Of a stretch of DNA of 64,000 bases, positions 1 through 10,624 are shown piece after piece. Made by a program: the position numbers and the translations under genes. Every line of letters begins with the position of its first letter. Within the stretch, counting starts at the first letter, position 1. The notes beneath the pieces were generated by a model that had not been told where the DNA came from, did not search any database, and was given only the letters and a program-made list of their open reading frames with translations. This DNA is from Pseudomonas paraversuta (lineage in GTDB: Bacteria; Pseudomonadota; Gammaproteobacteria; Pseudomonadales; Pseudomonadaceae), in NCBI RefSeq assembly GCF_904063065.1, contig NZ_CAJFCL010000003.1, forward strand, positions 558,001-622,000, in the 5' to 3' direction.

Positions 1-2
1 TA

Positions 3-2687
3 CTGACGCTGGCGATCACCTCCAAAACCATGCTGTTGCCCAAACTCAATGATCTGGTCGACACCCGCATGGCGCAAAAAATCGCCCAGATCAGCGGCGT
101 CGGCATGGTCAGCATTGCCGGTGGTCAACGTCAGGCGGTGCGGATCAAGGTCAACCCCGAAGCGTTGGCCGCCAACGGCTTGAACCTGGCGGATGTGCGC
201 ACCCTGATCGGCGCGTCCAACGTCAACCAGCCCAAGGGCAACTTTGACGGCCCGACCCGGGTGTCGATGCTGGACGCCAACGACCAGTTGAAGACCCCCC
301 AGGAATACGCCGAGCTGATCCTCGCCTACAACAACGGCGCGCCGTTGCGGCTCAAGGATGTGGCGGAAATTGTCGATGGCGCCGAGAACGAGCGTCTCGC
401 CGCCTGGGCCAATGAAAATCAGGCCGTATTGCTGAACATTCAGCGCCAGCCGGGAGCCAACGTGATTGAGGTGGTGGACCGGATCAAGGCACTGCTGCCA
501 AGCATCACCGACAACCTGCCGGCCGGTATCGACGTCACTGTTCTCACCGACCGCACCCAGACCATCCGTGCCTCGGTGCGCGATGTGCAGTTTGAATTGC
601 TGATCGCCATCGCGCTGGTGGTGATGGTGACGTTCCTGTTTCTGCGCCGTGCCAGCGCTACCCTGATCCCTTCGATTGCCGTGCCGCTGTCGTTGGTGGG
701 CACCTTTGGGGTCATGTACCTGGCCGGATTTTCCATCAACAACCTGACGTTGATGGCCCTGACCATCGCCACCGGTTTTGTGGTCGACGACGCCATCGTG
801 ATGCTGGAAAACATCTCGCGCTATATCGAAGAGGGCGACAGTCCGATGCAGGCGGCGCTCAAGGGTGCCAAGCAAATCGGTTTTACCCTGATCTCGTTGA
901 CCCTGTCGCTGATCGCCGTACTGATTCCGCTGCTGTTCATGGCTGACGTGGTGGGGCGCCTGTTCCGCGAGTTTGCGATCACCCTGGCTGTGGCGATTCT
1001 GCTGTCGCTGGTGGTCTCGCTGACGCTCACGCCCATGATGTGTGCGCGTCTGCTCAAAGCCGAGCCCAAGGAAGAAGAACAGGGGCGTTTCTATCGCGCC
1101 AGCGGCGCCTTCATCGACTGGATGATCGCCCGCTACGCCAGCATGTTGCAGTGGGTGCTCAAGCATCAGCCACTGACCCTGCTGGTGGCCATCGGCACTC
1201 TGGCGCTGACGGTCGTGCTGTATATGGTGGTGCCCAAGGGCTTCTTCCCGGTGCAGGACACCGGGGTGATCCAGGGTATCTCCGAAGCGCCGCAGTCCAT
1301 CTCGTTCAGTGCCATGAGCCAGCGTCAGCAAGAGTTGGCTCGGATCATTCTGCAGGACCCTGATGTCGAGAGCCTGTCGTCCTACATCGGGGTGGACGGC
1401 GATAACCCGACCCTCAATAGCGGGCGCATGCTGATCAACCTCAAGCCCCATAGCGAGCGCAGCGAAAGTGCCTCGCAAGTGATCGAGCGCCTGCAACCGC
1501 AGCTCGACCAGTTGGTGGGTATTCGCCTGTACATGCAGCCGGTGCAGGACCTGACCATCGAAGACCGCGTCAGCCGTACGCAATACCAGTTCAGCCTGTC
1601 CTCGCCGGATGCCGAGATGCTCAGCACCTGGAGCCAGAAACTGGTGACGGCGCTGAACAATCAGCCCGAGTTGACCGATGTGGCCAGCGACCTGCAGGAC
1701 AAGGGCCTGCAGGTGTACCTGATGATTGACCGCGATGCGGCTTCACGCCTTGGGGTGTCGGTGGCCAACATCACCGATGCCCTGTACGACGCTTTCGGTC
1801 AGCGGCAGATTTCCACCATTTATACCCAGGCCAGCCAGTACCGCGTGGTGCTGCAAGCCCGGGACGGCGAGAAAATCGGCCCCCAGGCGCTGGAGCAGAT
1901 CCACGTCAAAACCACCGATGGCGGCCAGGTGCGGCTGTCGAGCCTGGCCAAGGTCGAAGAGCGTCAGGCGCAACTGGCGATCTCCCATATCGGCCAGTTC
2001 CCTTCGGTGATGGTGTCGTTCAACCTCGCGCCCGGGGTGGCCCTGGGGCAAGCGGTCGAGTTGATCGATCAGGTGCAGAAGGACATCGGCATGCCGGTGG
2101 GGGTGAAGACCGAGTTCCAGGGCGCAGCCCAGGCCTTCCAGGCTTCGTTGTCGAGCACCTTGCTGCTGATTCTGGCGGCGGTGGTGACCATGTACATCGT
2201 GCTTGGCGTGCTGTACGAGAGCTATATCCACCCGATCACCATCCTCTCGACCTTGCCCTCGGCGGCAGTAGGAGCCTTGCTGGCCTTGATCCTGAGCGGC
2301 AATGATCTGGGGATGATTGCGATCATTGGCATCATCTTGCTGATCGGTATCGTGAAAAAGAACGCGATCATGATGATCGACTTCGCCCTCGACGCCGAAC
2401 GCAATCAGGGCATGGCCCCCGAGCAAGCGATCTATCAGGCGGCACTGCTGCGCTTCCGGCCGATCCTGATGACGACTCTGGCGGCGCTGTTCGGCGCCAT
2501 ACCGCTGATGCTGGCCACCGGCTCGGGCGCTGAATTGCGTCAGCCTTTGGGGCTGGTAATGGTCGGCGGTCTGCTGGTGAGCCAGGTACTGACCCTGTTT
2601 ACCACTCCGGTGATCTATCTGTACTTCGATCGCCTGGGCCGCCGCTGGCGGGGTGATGCGGCTGCGCCCGAGCAGGCGTCGCTATGA
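3..2687 (+). CDS. muxB: RND efflux inner-membrane transporter MuxB/MdtB, 5' truncated by window edge
   Basis: Open reading frame runs in from the left edge, so the true start is outside the window; about 895 residues of a usual ~1040 are present. It is a proton-driven drug exporter of the RND family that works with a periplasmic adaptor (MuxA, expected upstream) and an outer-membrane channel. Seen: the paired aspartates of transmembrane segment 4 ([12 protein letters not shown]), the second repeat with [12 protein letters not shown], and a lysine-bearing segment [12 protein letters not shown]. It overlaps the next gene by ATGA, indicating translational coupling. MuxB assignment over MuxC rests on order and on similarity to MdtB; RND identity is certain. 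Confidence 0.93.
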   Translation: MTLAITSKTMLLPKLNDLVDTRMAQKIAQISGVGMVSIAGGQRQAVRIKVNPEALAANGLNLADVRTLIGASNVNQPKGNFDGPTRVSMLDANDQLKTPQEYAELILAYNNGAPLRLKDVAEIVDGAENERLAAWANENQAVLLNIQRQPGANVIEVVDRIKALLPSITDNLPAGIDVTVLTDRTQTIRASVRDVQFELLIAIALVVMVTFLFLRRASATLIPSIAVPLSLVGTFGVMYLAGFSINNLTLMALTIATGFVVDDAIVMLENISRYIEEGDSPMQAALKGAKQIGFTLISLTLSLIAVLIPLLFMADVVGRLFREFAITLAVAILLSLVVSLTLTPMMCARLLKAEPKEEEQGRFYRASGAFIDWMIARYASMLQWVLKHQPLTLLVAIGTLALTVVLYMVVPKGFFPVQDTGVIQGISEAPQSISFSAMSQRQQELARIILQDPDVESLSSYIGVDGDNPTLNSGRMLINLKPHSERSESASQVIERLQPQLDQLVGIRLYMQPVQDLTIEDRVSRTQYQFSLSSPDAEMLSTWSQKLVTALNNQPELTDVASDLQDKGLQVYLMIDRDAASRLGVSVANITDALYDAFGQRQISTIYTQASQYRVVLQARDGEKIGPQALEQIHVKTTDGGQVRLSSLAKVEERQAQLAISHIGQFPSVMVSFNLAPGVALGQAVELIDQVQKDIGMPVGVKTEFQGAAQAFQASLSSTLLLILAAVVTMYIVLGVLYESYIHPITILSTLPSAAVGALLALILSGNDLGMIAIIGIILLIGIVKKNAIMMIDFALDAERNQGMAPEQAIYQAALLRFRPILMTTLAALFGAIPLMLATGSGAELRQPLGLVMVGGLLVSQVLTLFTTPVIYLYFDRLGRRWRGDAAAPEQASL

Positions 2688-5600
2688 ACCTGTCCGGTCC
2701 GTTCATCAAGCGTCCCGTCGCGACCATGCTCCTGAGCCTGGCGATCATGTTGCTGGGCGGGGTGAGTTTCGGCTTGCTGCCGGTGTCGCCGCTGCCGCAG
2801 ATGGATTTCCCGGTGATCGTGGTCTCGGCCAGTTTGCCGGGTGCCAGCCCCGAGGTGATGGCATCCACCGTGGCTACCCCGCTGGAGCGTTCCTTCGGCG
2901 CGATTGCCGGGATCAACACCATGAGCAGCCGCTCGAGCCAGGGTTCTACCCGGGTCATCCTGCAGTTCGATCAGGACCGCGATATCAACGGCGCCGCCCG
3001 TGAGGTGCAGGCGGCGATCAACGCTTCGCGCAACCTGTTGCCCAGCGGCATGAAAAGCATGCCGACCTACAAAAAGGTCAACCCGTCCCAGGCACCGATC
3101 ATGGTGCTGTCGCTGACCTCCGACGTGCTGTCCAAGGGCGAGCTGTACGACCTGGCCTCCACCATCCTGTCCCAGAGCCTGTCCCAGGTCCCGGGGGTAG
3201 GTGAAGTGCAGATCGGCGGCAGCTCGCTGCCGGCGGTGCGCATCGAACTGGAGCCGCAACTGCTCAACCAGTACGGCGTGGCCCTGGACGACGTGCGCAA
3301 TACCATTGCCAACGCCAACGTGCGCCGGCCCAAGGGCGCGGTGTCCGATGGCGATCGCAACTGGCAGATCCAGGCCAACGACCAGCTGGAAAAGGCCAAG
3401 GACTACGAGCCGCTGATCATTCGCTACCAGGACGGCGCGGCCTTGCGCCTGAGCCATGTGGCCAAGGTTCAGGACAGCGTTGAAGACCGCTACAACAGTG
3501 GCTTTTTCAACAACGATGCGGCCGTATTGCTGGTGGTCAACCGCCAGGCCGGGGCCAACATCATCGAGACCGTGAACGCGATCAAGGCCCAACTGCCGGC
3601 GCTGCAGGCGGTGTTGCCGGCCAGCGTCAAACTGAACCTGGCCATGGACCGCTCGCCGGTGATCAAGGCCACCCTGCACGAAGCCGAAATGACCCTGCTG
3701 ATTGCCGTGGCGCTGGTGATTCTGGTGGTGTTCCTGTTTCTGGGTAACTTCCGGGCGTCACTGATCCCGACCTTGGCGGTGCCGGTATCGCTGGTGGGCA
3801 CCTTTGCCATCATGTACCTGTACGGCTTCTCGCTGAACAACCTGTCGCTGATGGCGCTGATTCTGGCCACCGGGCTGGTGGTGGACGATGCCATCGTGGT
3901 GCTGGAGAACATCTCGCGGCATATCGATGCCGGTATTGCGCCGATGAAAGCGGCGATGCTGGGGGCCAGGGAAGTCGGTTTTACCCTGCTGTCGATGAAC
4001 GTTTCACTGGTGGCGGTATTTCTCTCGATCCTGTTTATGGGGGGGATTGTCGAAAGCCTGTTCCGTGAATTTTCCATCACCCTGGCGGCCTCGATCGTGG
4101 TGTCGCTGGTGGTGTCGCTGACCCTCACCCCGATGCTCTGCGCGCGCTGGCTCAAGCCCCATGTGCCGGGTACCGAGAACGCCATGCAACGCTGGAGCAT
4201 GGGCCTTAACGAGCGCATGGTCGCCGGCTATGCCCGCAGCCTGGACTGGGTATTGCGCCACAAGCGCCTGACCCTGTTGAGCCTGCTGGTGACCATTGGC
4301 GTCAACGTGGCGCTGTACGTGGTGGTGCCCAAGACCTTCATGCCGCAACAGGACACCGGGCAGTTGATCGGCTTTGTCCGCGGTGACGACGGCCTGTCAT
4401 TCAGCGTGATGCAGCCGAAGATGGAAATCTTCCGCAAGGCAGTGCTGGCCGATCCGGCGGTGGAGAGTGTTGCCGGCTTTATTGGCGGCAATGGCGGCAC
4501 CAACAACGCAATCATGATCGTGCGCCTCAAGCCTATTTCCGAGCGCAGGATTTCGGCGCAGAAGGTCATTGAACGCCTGCGTGAAACCATGCCCAAAGTA
4601 CCCGGCGGGCGCCTGATGCTGATGGCCGACCAGGATCTGCAGTTTGGCGGCGGACGCGAGCAAACCAGTTCGCAGTACTCCTACATCCTGCAAAGCGGTG
4701 ACCTTGGTGAACTGCGCATCTGGTACCCGAAAGTGGTGGCTGCGCTCAAGGCCCTGCCCGAACTGACGGCCATCGACGCCCGTGAAGGACGGGGCGCACA
4801 GCAGGTAACGCTGGTGGTAGACCGCGATCAGGCCAAGCGCCTGGGGGTGGACATGGACATGGTCACCGCCGTGCTCAACAACGCCTACAGCCAGCGGCAG
4901 ATTTCCACTATCTACGACAGCCTGAACCAGTATCAGGTGGTGATGGAGGTCAATCCCAAGTACGCCCAGGACCCGCAAACCCTGGAGCAGGTGCAAGTGA
5001 TCACTGCCGAAGGCCAGCGCATCCCGTTGTCGGCCATTGCCCATTACGAGAACAGTCTGCAGGACGACCGGGTGGAGCATGAAGGCCAGTTTGCCTCGGA
5101 GACCGTTTCCTTTGACATGGCCCCCGGGGTATCGACCGAGCAGGGCACCGCCGCGATTGAGCGGGCCATTGCCAAGCTGGGCCTGCCCGAAGACGTGATT
5201 GCCAAAATGGCCGGCACCGGCGATGCCTTTGCCGCCACCCAAAAGAGTCAGCCGTTCATGATTCTCGGTGCGCTGCTGGCGGTGTATCTGGTGCTGGGGA
5301 TTCTCTATGAGAGTTATATCCACCCCTTGACCATTCTCTCGACCCTGCCCTCGGCCGGGGTCGGCGCCTTGCTGAGCATCTACCTCACGGGGGGCGAGTT
5401 CAGCCTGATTTCCCTGCTGGGTCTGTTCCTGCTGATCGGGGTGGTGAAGAAAAACGCGATCTTGATGATCGACCTCGCGCTGCAACTGGAGCGGACCGCC
5501 GGGTTCAGCCCCGAGGCGTCAATTCGCAGCGCTTACCTGCAACGTTTGCGCCCGATCCTGATGACCACCCTGGCGGCCATCCTGGGGGCCGTGCCCCTCA

Positions 5601-5791
5601 TGCTGAGCACAGCCGAAGGGGCAGAAATGCGTCAGCCCCTGGGCCTGACCATTATCGGCGGGCTGATCTTCAGCCAGATCCTGACCCTTTACACCACCCC
5701 GGTGGTTTACCTCTATCTTGACCGCGCACGCCATCGTTTCAACAAATGGCGTGGCGTGCGCACTGATGCTGCTCTGGACACTCCGCTATGA
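2684..5791 (+). CDS. muxC: RND efflux inner-membrane transporter MuxC/MdtC
   Basis: Full-length RND permease of 1035 residues. In the MdtABC/MuxABC systems two different RND subunits form a heterotrimer, and this is the second subunit. Seen: the N-terminal segment starting [16 protein letters not shown], the proton-relay pair in [13 protein letters not shown], two internally repeated halves and [12 protein letters not shown] in the second half. The start ATG overlaps the stop of muxB and its stop overlaps the start of opmB, both as ATGA, so the three genes form one operon. Substrates cannot be read from the sequence; in Pseudomonas aeruginosa the orthologous pump handles aztreonam, macrolides and novobiocin. 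Confidence 0.93.
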   Translation: MNLSGPFIKRPVATMLLSLAIMLLGGVSFGLLPVSPLPQMDFPVIVVSASLPGASPEVMASTVATPLERSFGAIAGINTMSSRSSQGSTRVILQFDQDRDINGAAREVQAAINASRNLLPSGMKSMPTYKKVNPSQAPIMVLSLTSDVLSKGELYDLASTILSQSLSQVPGVGEVQIGGSSLPAVRIELEPQLLNQYGVALDDVRNTIANANVRRPKGAVSDGDRNWQIQANDQLEKAKDYEPLIIRYQDGAALRLSHVAKVQDSVEDRYNSGFFNNDAAVLLVVNRQAGANIIETVNAIKAQLPALQAVLPASVKLNLAMDRSPVIKATLHEAEMTLLIAVALVILVVFLFLGNFRASLIPTLAVPVSLVGTFAIMYLYGFSLNNLSLMALILATGLVVDDAIVVLENISRHIDAGIAPMKAAMLGAREVGFTLLSMNVSLVAVFLSILFMGGIVESLFREFSITLAASIVVSLVVSLTLTPMLCARWLKPHVPGTENAMQRWSMGLNERMVAGYARSLDWVLRHKRLTLLSLLVTIGVNVALYVVVPKTFMPQQDTGQLIGFVRGDDGLSFSVMQPKMEIFRKAVLADPAVESVAGFIGGNGGTNNAIMIVRLKPISERRISAQKVIERLRETMPKVPGGRLMLMADQDLQFGGGREQTSSQYSYILQSGDLGELRIWYPKVVAALKALPELTAIDAREGRGAQQVTLVVDRDQAKRLGVDMDMVTAVLNNAYSQRQISTIYDSLNQYQVVMEVNPKYAQDPQTLEQVQVITAEGQRIPLSAIAHYENSLQDDRVEHEGQFASETVSFDMAPGVSTEQGTAAIERAIAKLGLPEDVIAKMAGTGDAFAATQKSQPFMILGALLAVYLVLGILYESYIHPLTILSTLPSAGVGALLSIYLTGGEFSLISLLGLFLLIGVVKKNAILMIDLALQLERTAGFSPEASIRSAYLQRLRPILMTTLAAILGAVPLMLSTAEGAEMRQPLGLTIIGGLIFSQILTLYTTPVVYLYLDRARHRFNKWRGVRTDAALDTPL

Positions 5792-7230
5792 CTTCTCGTT
5801 TGCTTAAACTCGCTCCGCTGCTGTTATCTGGCTTGTTGCTCAGCGCCTGTGCAATAGGTCCGGACTACCAGCGTCCCGAATCGGCGGCAGCAGCGGATTA
5901 CAAAGAGGCTGCCGGCTGGACCCGGGCCAACCCCAGCGATGCGCTGGCCCGTGGTGCCTGGTGGGAGCTGTATGGCGATGCGCAGCTCAATGGCCTGGTG
6001 GAGAAACTCAACAGCAGCAACCAGACAGTGGCCCAGTCCGAGGCCCAGTTCCGTCAGGCCCAGGCCCTGGTGCGCAGCGCCCGTGGGGCCTTTCTGCCAA
6101 GCGCCGACTTGAGCGTGGGCAAAACCCGCTCCAGCCAGGGCACCGGTAGCTCCAACTCCAGCCTGACCAGTTCCAGCAGCGGCATTCGCGACACCTTGAA
6201 CGCCCAGGTGGGGGTCAGCTGGGAAGCCGATGTCTGGGGCAAATTGCGTCGCGGGCTGGAAGCCAACGAAGCCAGTGCCGAGGCCAGCCTGGCCGACCTG
6301 GCCGCCATGCGTTTGAGCCAACAGTCGGAGCTGGTGCAGAACTACCTGCAACTGCGGGTGATCGATGAGCAAAAACGCCTGCTGCAAGCCACGGTCGAGG
6401 CTTATCAGCGTTCGTTGAAAATGAGCGAAAACCAGTACAAGGCCGGGATTTCCGGCAAGGACGCCGTGGCCCAGGCGCAAACCCAGTTGCGTAACACCCA
6501 GGCCAACATGATCGACCTGATCTGGCAGCGGGCGCAATTCGAGAACGCCATTGCCGTGCTGACCGGGCAGGCGCCTTCCGGATTCAGCCTGGCTGAAACC
6601 ACAACCGTTCCGGCGCTGCCGCAAATCCCGCTGAGCCTGCCTTCGCAGTTACTGGAGCGGCGTCCGGACATCGCCTCGGCGGAGCGCTCGATCATTGCCG
6701 CCAACGCCAATATCGGGGTGGCCAAAGCCGCTTACTATCCCGACTTCAGCCTGAGCCTGCAGGGCGGTTACAGCAGCAGTCAGTATCAGGACTGGATCAG
6801 CGTACCGAACCGTTTCTGGTCGGTCGGGCCAAAAGTCTCTTTGCCGCTGTTCGATGGTGGCCAGCGTTCGGCCGAGGTTGACCGTAACGAGGCGCTGTAT
6901 GACCAGACCGTGGCCAAATACCGCCAGACCGTGCTCGATGGCTTGCGCGAAGTGGAAAACTACCTGGTGCAGCTGAAGGTGCTGGGGGATGAGGCCGTGG
7001 TCCAGGAGCAGGCACTGGAGTCGGCCCGCGAGTCGTTACGCCTGACCAGCAACCAGTACAAGGCCGGCCTGATCGCTTACCTGGACGTTGTGGTGGTCCA
7101 GGCCACTGCCCTGAACACCGAGCGTAACGTGCTCAACTTGCGACAAAGCCGCCTGATCGCCAGCGTCAAACTGATTGCCGCACTGGGTGGTGGCTGGGAC
7201 GGCAATACCGATTTAAGCCAGGACCGCTAA
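5788..7230 (+). CDS. opmB: Outer-membrane efflux lipoprotein OpmB (NodT/OprM family)
   Basis: 480 residues, the usual length of OprM-type channels. Residues 1-21 form a lipoprotein signal ending in the lipobox LSAC, with the lipidated cysteine at 21, followed by IGPDYQRP, typical of this family. Two similar halves are visible (KMSENQYKAGISGKDAV and LTSNQYKAGLIAYLDVV), matching the duplicated outer-membrane-efflux-protein repeat that forms the trimeric alpha/beta barrel. It overlaps muxC by ATGA, so it is the dedicated channel of the MuxBC pump. The gene ends 34 bases before the converging diguanylate cyclase gene, with no clear terminator between them. Confidence 0.92.
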   Translation: MTSRLLKLAPLLLSGLLLSACAIGPDYQRPESAAAADYKEAAGWTRANPSDALARGAWWELYGDAQLNGLVEKLNSSNQTVAQSEAQFRQAQALVRSARGAFLPSADLSVGKTRSSQGTGSSNSSLTSSSSGIRDTLNAQVGVSWEADVWGKLRRGLEANEASAEASLADLAAMRLSQQSELVQNYLQLRVIDEQKRLLQATVEAYQRSLKMSENQYKAGISGKDAVAQAQTQLRNTQANMIDLIWQRAQFENAIAVLTGQAPSGFSLAETTTVPALPQIPLSLPSQLLERRPDIASAERSIIAANANIGVAKAAYYPDFSLSLQGGYSSSQYQDWISVPNRFWSVGPKVSLPLFDGGQRSAEVDRNEALYDQTVAKYRQTVLDGLREVENYLVQLKVLGDEAVVQEQALESARESLRLTSNQYKAGLIAYLDVVVVQATALNTERNVLNLRQSRLIASVKLIAALGGGWDGNTDLSQDR

Positions 7231-7264
7231 TCAGCCTGAACCTTGCAGCAGCGAGGCACCGGCC

Positions 7265-8338
7265 CTAATAAAAGGTAAACCGGTCCTTGCCGCTGTGCTT
7301 GGACACATACAGCGCCTTGTCCGCCTTGGCCAGGGCCTGGTTCAGGCTGTCATCGTCTTCGACCCGGGTCAGCCCGATGCTGACGGTCACCGGGTAAGGG
7401 TGCGGGTCTACGCGCACTAGCCGGCACAACTCGTCCATCAACGCCTCGACATCGCTGCGCCGCACACCCGCCAGGTACACCGCGAACTCCTCGCCGCCCA
7501 GCCGCGCATACTCATGGTCGGCCATCACCGCCTGGATGCTGGCTGCAGTGCGCTTGAGCACCTCATCGCCAATATCATGGCCGTAAAGATCATTCACCTT
7601 CTTGAAGTTGTCGATGTCGATCATCGCCAGGTAGTGATCCTGCTCCCGTGGCCGGGTCGCCAATACATTGCCGGCCTGGGTCATGAAGGAGCGGCGATTG
7701 GGAATCTCGGTCAAGGGGTCAATGTAGGCCTGGCTCACCAGCAGTCTGAACATGGTGAAGTTGTAGAGCTTGATTTTGCGCAACTTGAAAAAGTTGTAGA
7801 TCGTCAGGCTGCTGAGAAAGGCCAGATAGCACAGGATCAGGGTGCCCCGCAGATCGGTGACCGACACTTGAGTCATCAGGAAAGGGTTGAGGGTCAGCCA
7901 GGTGATGGCCACCACTGCGATAAACCCCCGCTGGCCCAGCGGCATCACGGAGGCGCCGTAGAGGATGCTGGAGCAGGCCAGAATCAGCCAGATCGGCTGG
8001 GCATCGGCCGGCAGGCCAAAAATGATCAGGCGGATACCGATGGCAATCACTGCCACGAACAGGGCATTGAGTATGTCGAAATGCCAGGACTTGCGAATGA
8101 AACCCAGAATGATGGTGAGCACCACCAGGGTGCTCAGAAACAGGATGGACAGGGCGGTGAACCCCTGGCGGCCCTTGATGCTGACGATCAGGTTGAACAA
8201 CAGCCACATGAAGATACTTGCGCTGAAGGTGAGGCGGCAGAAGTTACGCAGTTTTTCGAAGTCATGTTGGGCGAATTCAGCTCGCAAGGCGTGGGGCGCC
8301 GCTTGCTTGGAAATCTCTTTTTCAATGGTCTTGAGCAT
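7265..8338 (-). CDS. Membrane-anchored diguanylate cyclase (GGDEF)
   Basis: A 357-residue protein with about five or six hydrophobic segments between residues 35 and 185 followed by a GGDEF domain. The active-site motif is GGEEF at residues 281-285, with the metal/nucleotide segment MIDIDNFKKVND before it, so synthesis of cyclic-di-GMP from two GTP is expected. The product-inhibition I-site RxxD normally just before the motif is not present (MADHEYARL is there instead). The ATG at 8338 was preferred over an upstream GTG at 8455 because the added residues look non-coding; an AAGG lies upstream. The signal sensed by the membrane part is unknown. Confidence 0.88.
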   Translation of the reverse strand: MLKTIEKEISKQAAPHALRAEFAQHDFEKLRNFCRLTFSASIFMWLLFNLIVSIKGRQGFTALSILFLSTLVVLTIILGFIRKSWHFDILNALFVAVIAIGIRLIIFGLPADAQPIWLILACSSILYGASVMPLGQRGFIAVVAITWLTLNPFLMTQVSVTDLRGTLILCYLAFLSSLTIYNFFKLRKIKLYNFTMFRLLVSQAYIDPLTEIPNRRSFMTQAGNVLATRPREQDHYLAMIDIDNFKKVNDLYGHDIGDEVLKRTAASIQAVMADHEYARLGGEEFAVYLAGVRRSDVEALMDELCRLVRVDPHPYPVTVSIGLTRVEDDDSLNQALAKADKALYVSKHSGKDRFTFY

Positions 8339-8516
8339 GGCGGCCTTGATCAGGATCAACCGACGGGATTCGGGCCACCTGTGGGACTGTGCCAAGGGGG
8401 CCTCTACGTCCGGGCCGGCAGACACTCTGACAGTGGCTGCACCCGGGCGCTGCACGGATAACCCTAGCAGGAGTTTCGGGCATCAGTGCAACGGCCGGGG
8501 CGCTTGCGTCTGGCGG

Positions 8517-9227
8517 TTAACGGGCCTGGGCGAGCACCTCACCGATACTGCGCCGGCGTGCATAGTGCTCGCTGGCGCGGATCAGCTGTTCAAGGTCTTC
8601 GGGGGTCACGTCAATGAACGCATCCATTTGCTCCAGGGCTTGTTGCAAGTCCTGGGCGGTAATGCCCGGGTCGCCCGCGACCTGGGGGGCGACCGGGTTC
8701 GGCTCCGGGGTTTTTTTCGGGTAGCGCACCCGGGTCAGATTGTTATAGGCCAGTGCTGCCACCAGCATGCACGCCGCCGCGAGCATTACCGGCGCCAGCA
8801 GGCCCCAGCCCAGGCTGGCGCTGTCCGGATCTGCCAGGACCACCAGCAAGGCCAGCGCCCCGGCGGGCGGGTGCAGGCAGCGCAACAGGCACATGACAAT
8901 CAGCGCCAGGCCTACCGCCAGGCAGGCGCTGTCCAGATTGCGCCCAAAGAAGTGCGCCACCGCCAATGACACCAGGGTTGCACAGAGGTAGCCGCCCATA
9001 ATCGACCAGGGTTGCGCCAGCGCCCCTGAAGACACGGCAAACAGCAGAACCGCACTGGCCCCCAGCGGGCCAATCAAATGCATGGCCACCGGCAGGCCGA
9101 AAAACAGGCTGCAGACCCAGACACTCAAGAGCGTGCCAAGGGATACGCCAATGGCGGCGCGGCTCCATTCGGTGGGACGGGTATTGGTGGCCGCAGGCAA
9201 TAGGCGGCTGATCCAGCGGGTATGCAT
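8517..9227 (-). CDS. HPP family integral membrane protein
   Basis: About 236 residues from the ATG at 9227 (an upstream TTG at 9293 is possible but overlaps a terminator-like hairpin). Four to five hydrophobic segments occupy the first 160 residues, and the family's signature HPP occurs in CLRCLHPPAGALAL. HPP proteins are membrane proteins, some implicated in nitrite transport in plastids; bacterial roles are mostly undefined. The C-terminal 70 residues are charged and cytosolic-looking (ITAQDLQQALEQMD). It follows the rpiR-type gene on the same strand, but a terminator separates them. Confidence 0.82.
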   Translation of the reverse strand: MHTRWISRLLPAATNTRPTEWSRAAIGVSLGTLLSVWVCSLFFGLPVAMHLIGPLGASAVLLFAVSSGALAQPWSIMGGYLCATLVSLAVAHFFGRNLDSACLAVGLALIVMCLLRCLHPPAGALALLVVLADPDSASLGWGLLAPVMLAAACMLVAALAYNNLTRVRYPKKTPEPNPVAPQVAGDPGITAQDLQQALEQMDAFIDVTPEDLEQLIRASEHYARRRSIGEVLAQAR

Positions 9228-9263
9228 GGTGAGGAAAATCCGGGGGTTGGCGATTGAAAGGAT

Positions 9264-9298
9264 AAAAAAAGGGCTGTGCGGGTTTCCCGGCAAGCCCT
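9264..9298 (-). terminator. Rho-independent terminator downstream of the RpiR-type regulator gene
   Basis: Read on the minus strand, GGGCT and AGCCC pair outside a CGGG-AAA-CCCG inner hairpin and are followed directly by seven U. It lies between the regulator stop at 9418 and the HPP gene start at 9227, so it should end the regulator transcript. Confidence 0.65.
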
Positions 9299-9417
9299 TG
9301 AAAATGTCCCTTCATTTGGGGGAGGAACGGGAGCAGTGTGCAACAGCTGGTAACAGTCCGCAAATTCATAATAATGCTGATTAACTGCATTAATTTTGAT
9401 GTTTGGAGCTGTTTGTC

Positions 9418-10338
9418 CTAGTCGTCAAAGCCCACTTGCTCGTGGATTTCATCCACTTTGAGTTCCAGCCGGTAGGCCACGGCAATAAACAGGGCCTGGC
9501 ACAGGCACAGGGTTGCGCTCAACGAGCGAAACGCGAACGAACTGCCCTCATTGACCAGCAGCACGCTGTTGGCGCGTTTGGCCAGCGGTGACAGGTTGCT
9601 GTCGGTGATGATCAGGGTTTTGGCCTGATGCAACTGGGCAATGCGCAGGCAATGCTGGGTTTCCTTGCCATAGGGGGTAAAGCTGATGGCAATCACCAGG
9701 TCGTTGGCCCGCACGCTGCGCATTTGCTCGCGATAACTGCCCCCCAGCCCGGACACCAGATGAATGCGCTTGTTGGTGTGCTGCAGGTTGTACACCAGGT
9801 AGTCGGCCACGGCGAAAGAGCGGCGCACCCCCACCACATAGATATTGTCAGCGTTGACCACCAGGTCCACGGCCTTGTCGAAGGACTGGTCATCCAGTTC
9901 CAGCCCCAGACGTTCGATACCCGAGAGGGTCGCGTTGATGCACTCACGGGCCAGATCGCCGCCGCTGGCTTTTTGCGACTTGTTGGCAATCATGCTGCGA
10001 ATACGTTGCTGGTAATTCTGCGCCGGCGTGGCCTTGTGGGTGTAGGCCTCGCGAAACAGCGCCTGCATTTCACTGAAACCACTGAAACCGAAGCGTTGCG
10101 AGAAGCGCACGATGGCCGAAGGGTGGACTTCGCACTCGCGGGCAATATCACTGATCCGGTCAACCATGATCCGGTCGCTTTGCTGGCTCATATAGCTGGC
10201 AATACGTTTGAGCTGACGCGGCAGGCTCTCGTATTCCTCGGTAATGAGCTGCAACAGGCGTTCGGCATTGATCGGTGGGCCGGCCTGTTCGCTCTCTGGC
10301 GTTTGCTCGATCGGTGCCGGCTGATCAGGGGAGGGCAT
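9418..10338 (-). CDS. RpiR/MurR family transcriptional regulator of inositol catabolism
   Basis: 306 residues with the standard family plan: an N-terminal RpiR helix-turn-helix (residues ~30-105, including DRISDIARECEVHPSAIVRF) and a C-terminal SIS sugar-phosphate-binding domain (~145-280, with IYVVGVRRSFAVADYLVYNL). It starts at an ATG with AAGGA eight bases upstream. It is transcribed divergently from the iolC-led operon across a 286-bp promoter region that holds palindromes, so it is most likely the repressor of that operon, released by an inositol catabolite. This role is inferred from position and from known RpiR-type IolR regulators in other proteobacteria. Confidence 0.88.
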   Translation of the reverse strand: MPSPDQPAPIEQTPESEQAGPPINAERLLQLITEEYESLPRQLKRIASYMSQQSDRIMVDRISDIARECEVHPSAIVRFSQRFGFSGFSEMQALFREAYTHKATPAQNYQQRIRSMIANKSQKASGGDLARECINATLSGIERLGLELDDQSFDKAVDLVVNADNIYVVGVRRSFAVADYLVYNLQHTNKRIHLVSGLGGSYREQMRSVRANDLVIAISFTPYGKETQHCLRIAQLHQAKTLIITDSNLSPLAKRANSVLLVNEGSSFAFRSLSATLCLCQALFIAVAYRLELKVDEIHEQVGFDD

Positions 10339-10466
10339 AGGGAGTCCTTATGGATGGCTCTTCAGGTCATGGGGCAGTTTAGCCTGCAAAGTCTACAGGG
10401 TAGGTGCGCAATAAATCCTGACCGGCCGTTCAAAGACCCTGTGGCTGAATCGTTACAGGGTCGAAA

Positions 10467-10531
10467 ATTGATCCCTTTGGATCAATATGGAACAAAAATT
10501 CTACATTAAAAAATTATGGAATAAATATTGT
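10467..10531 (+). promoter_or_regulatory. iol promoter region with palindrome and two GGAA-N6-TT half-conserved sites
   Basis: ATTGATCC-CTTT-GGATCAAT (10467-10486) is a perfect 8-bp inverted repeat. Directly after it come GGAA-CAAAAA-TTCT (10489-10502) and GGAA-TAAATA-TTGT (10518-10531). RpiR-type IolR of Sinorhizobium is reported to bind GGAA-N6-TTCC, so these are candidate operators; each differs from that consensus by one or two bases. The stretch is AT-rich against a GC-rich background, as expected of a promoter. Confidence 0.5.
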
Positions 10532-10624
10532 TTATTGTGTCCGGACGTTTTAGTCTTCATCTCACAAAGAGCGCTCAACCTTCGGGGTGATGAGTGCAGG
10601 CTGATAAAAATAACAGGAGCCAGC

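Noticed and set aside
4397..5485. 362-codon antisense frame within muxC
   Set aside because: Composition is typical of an antisense GC-rich shadow and muxC is certain.
7514..8461. 315-codon frame antisense to the diguanylate cyclase
   Set aside because: Overlaps a gene with GGDEF motif and membrane segments; the antisense product is rich in H, Q, G and D.
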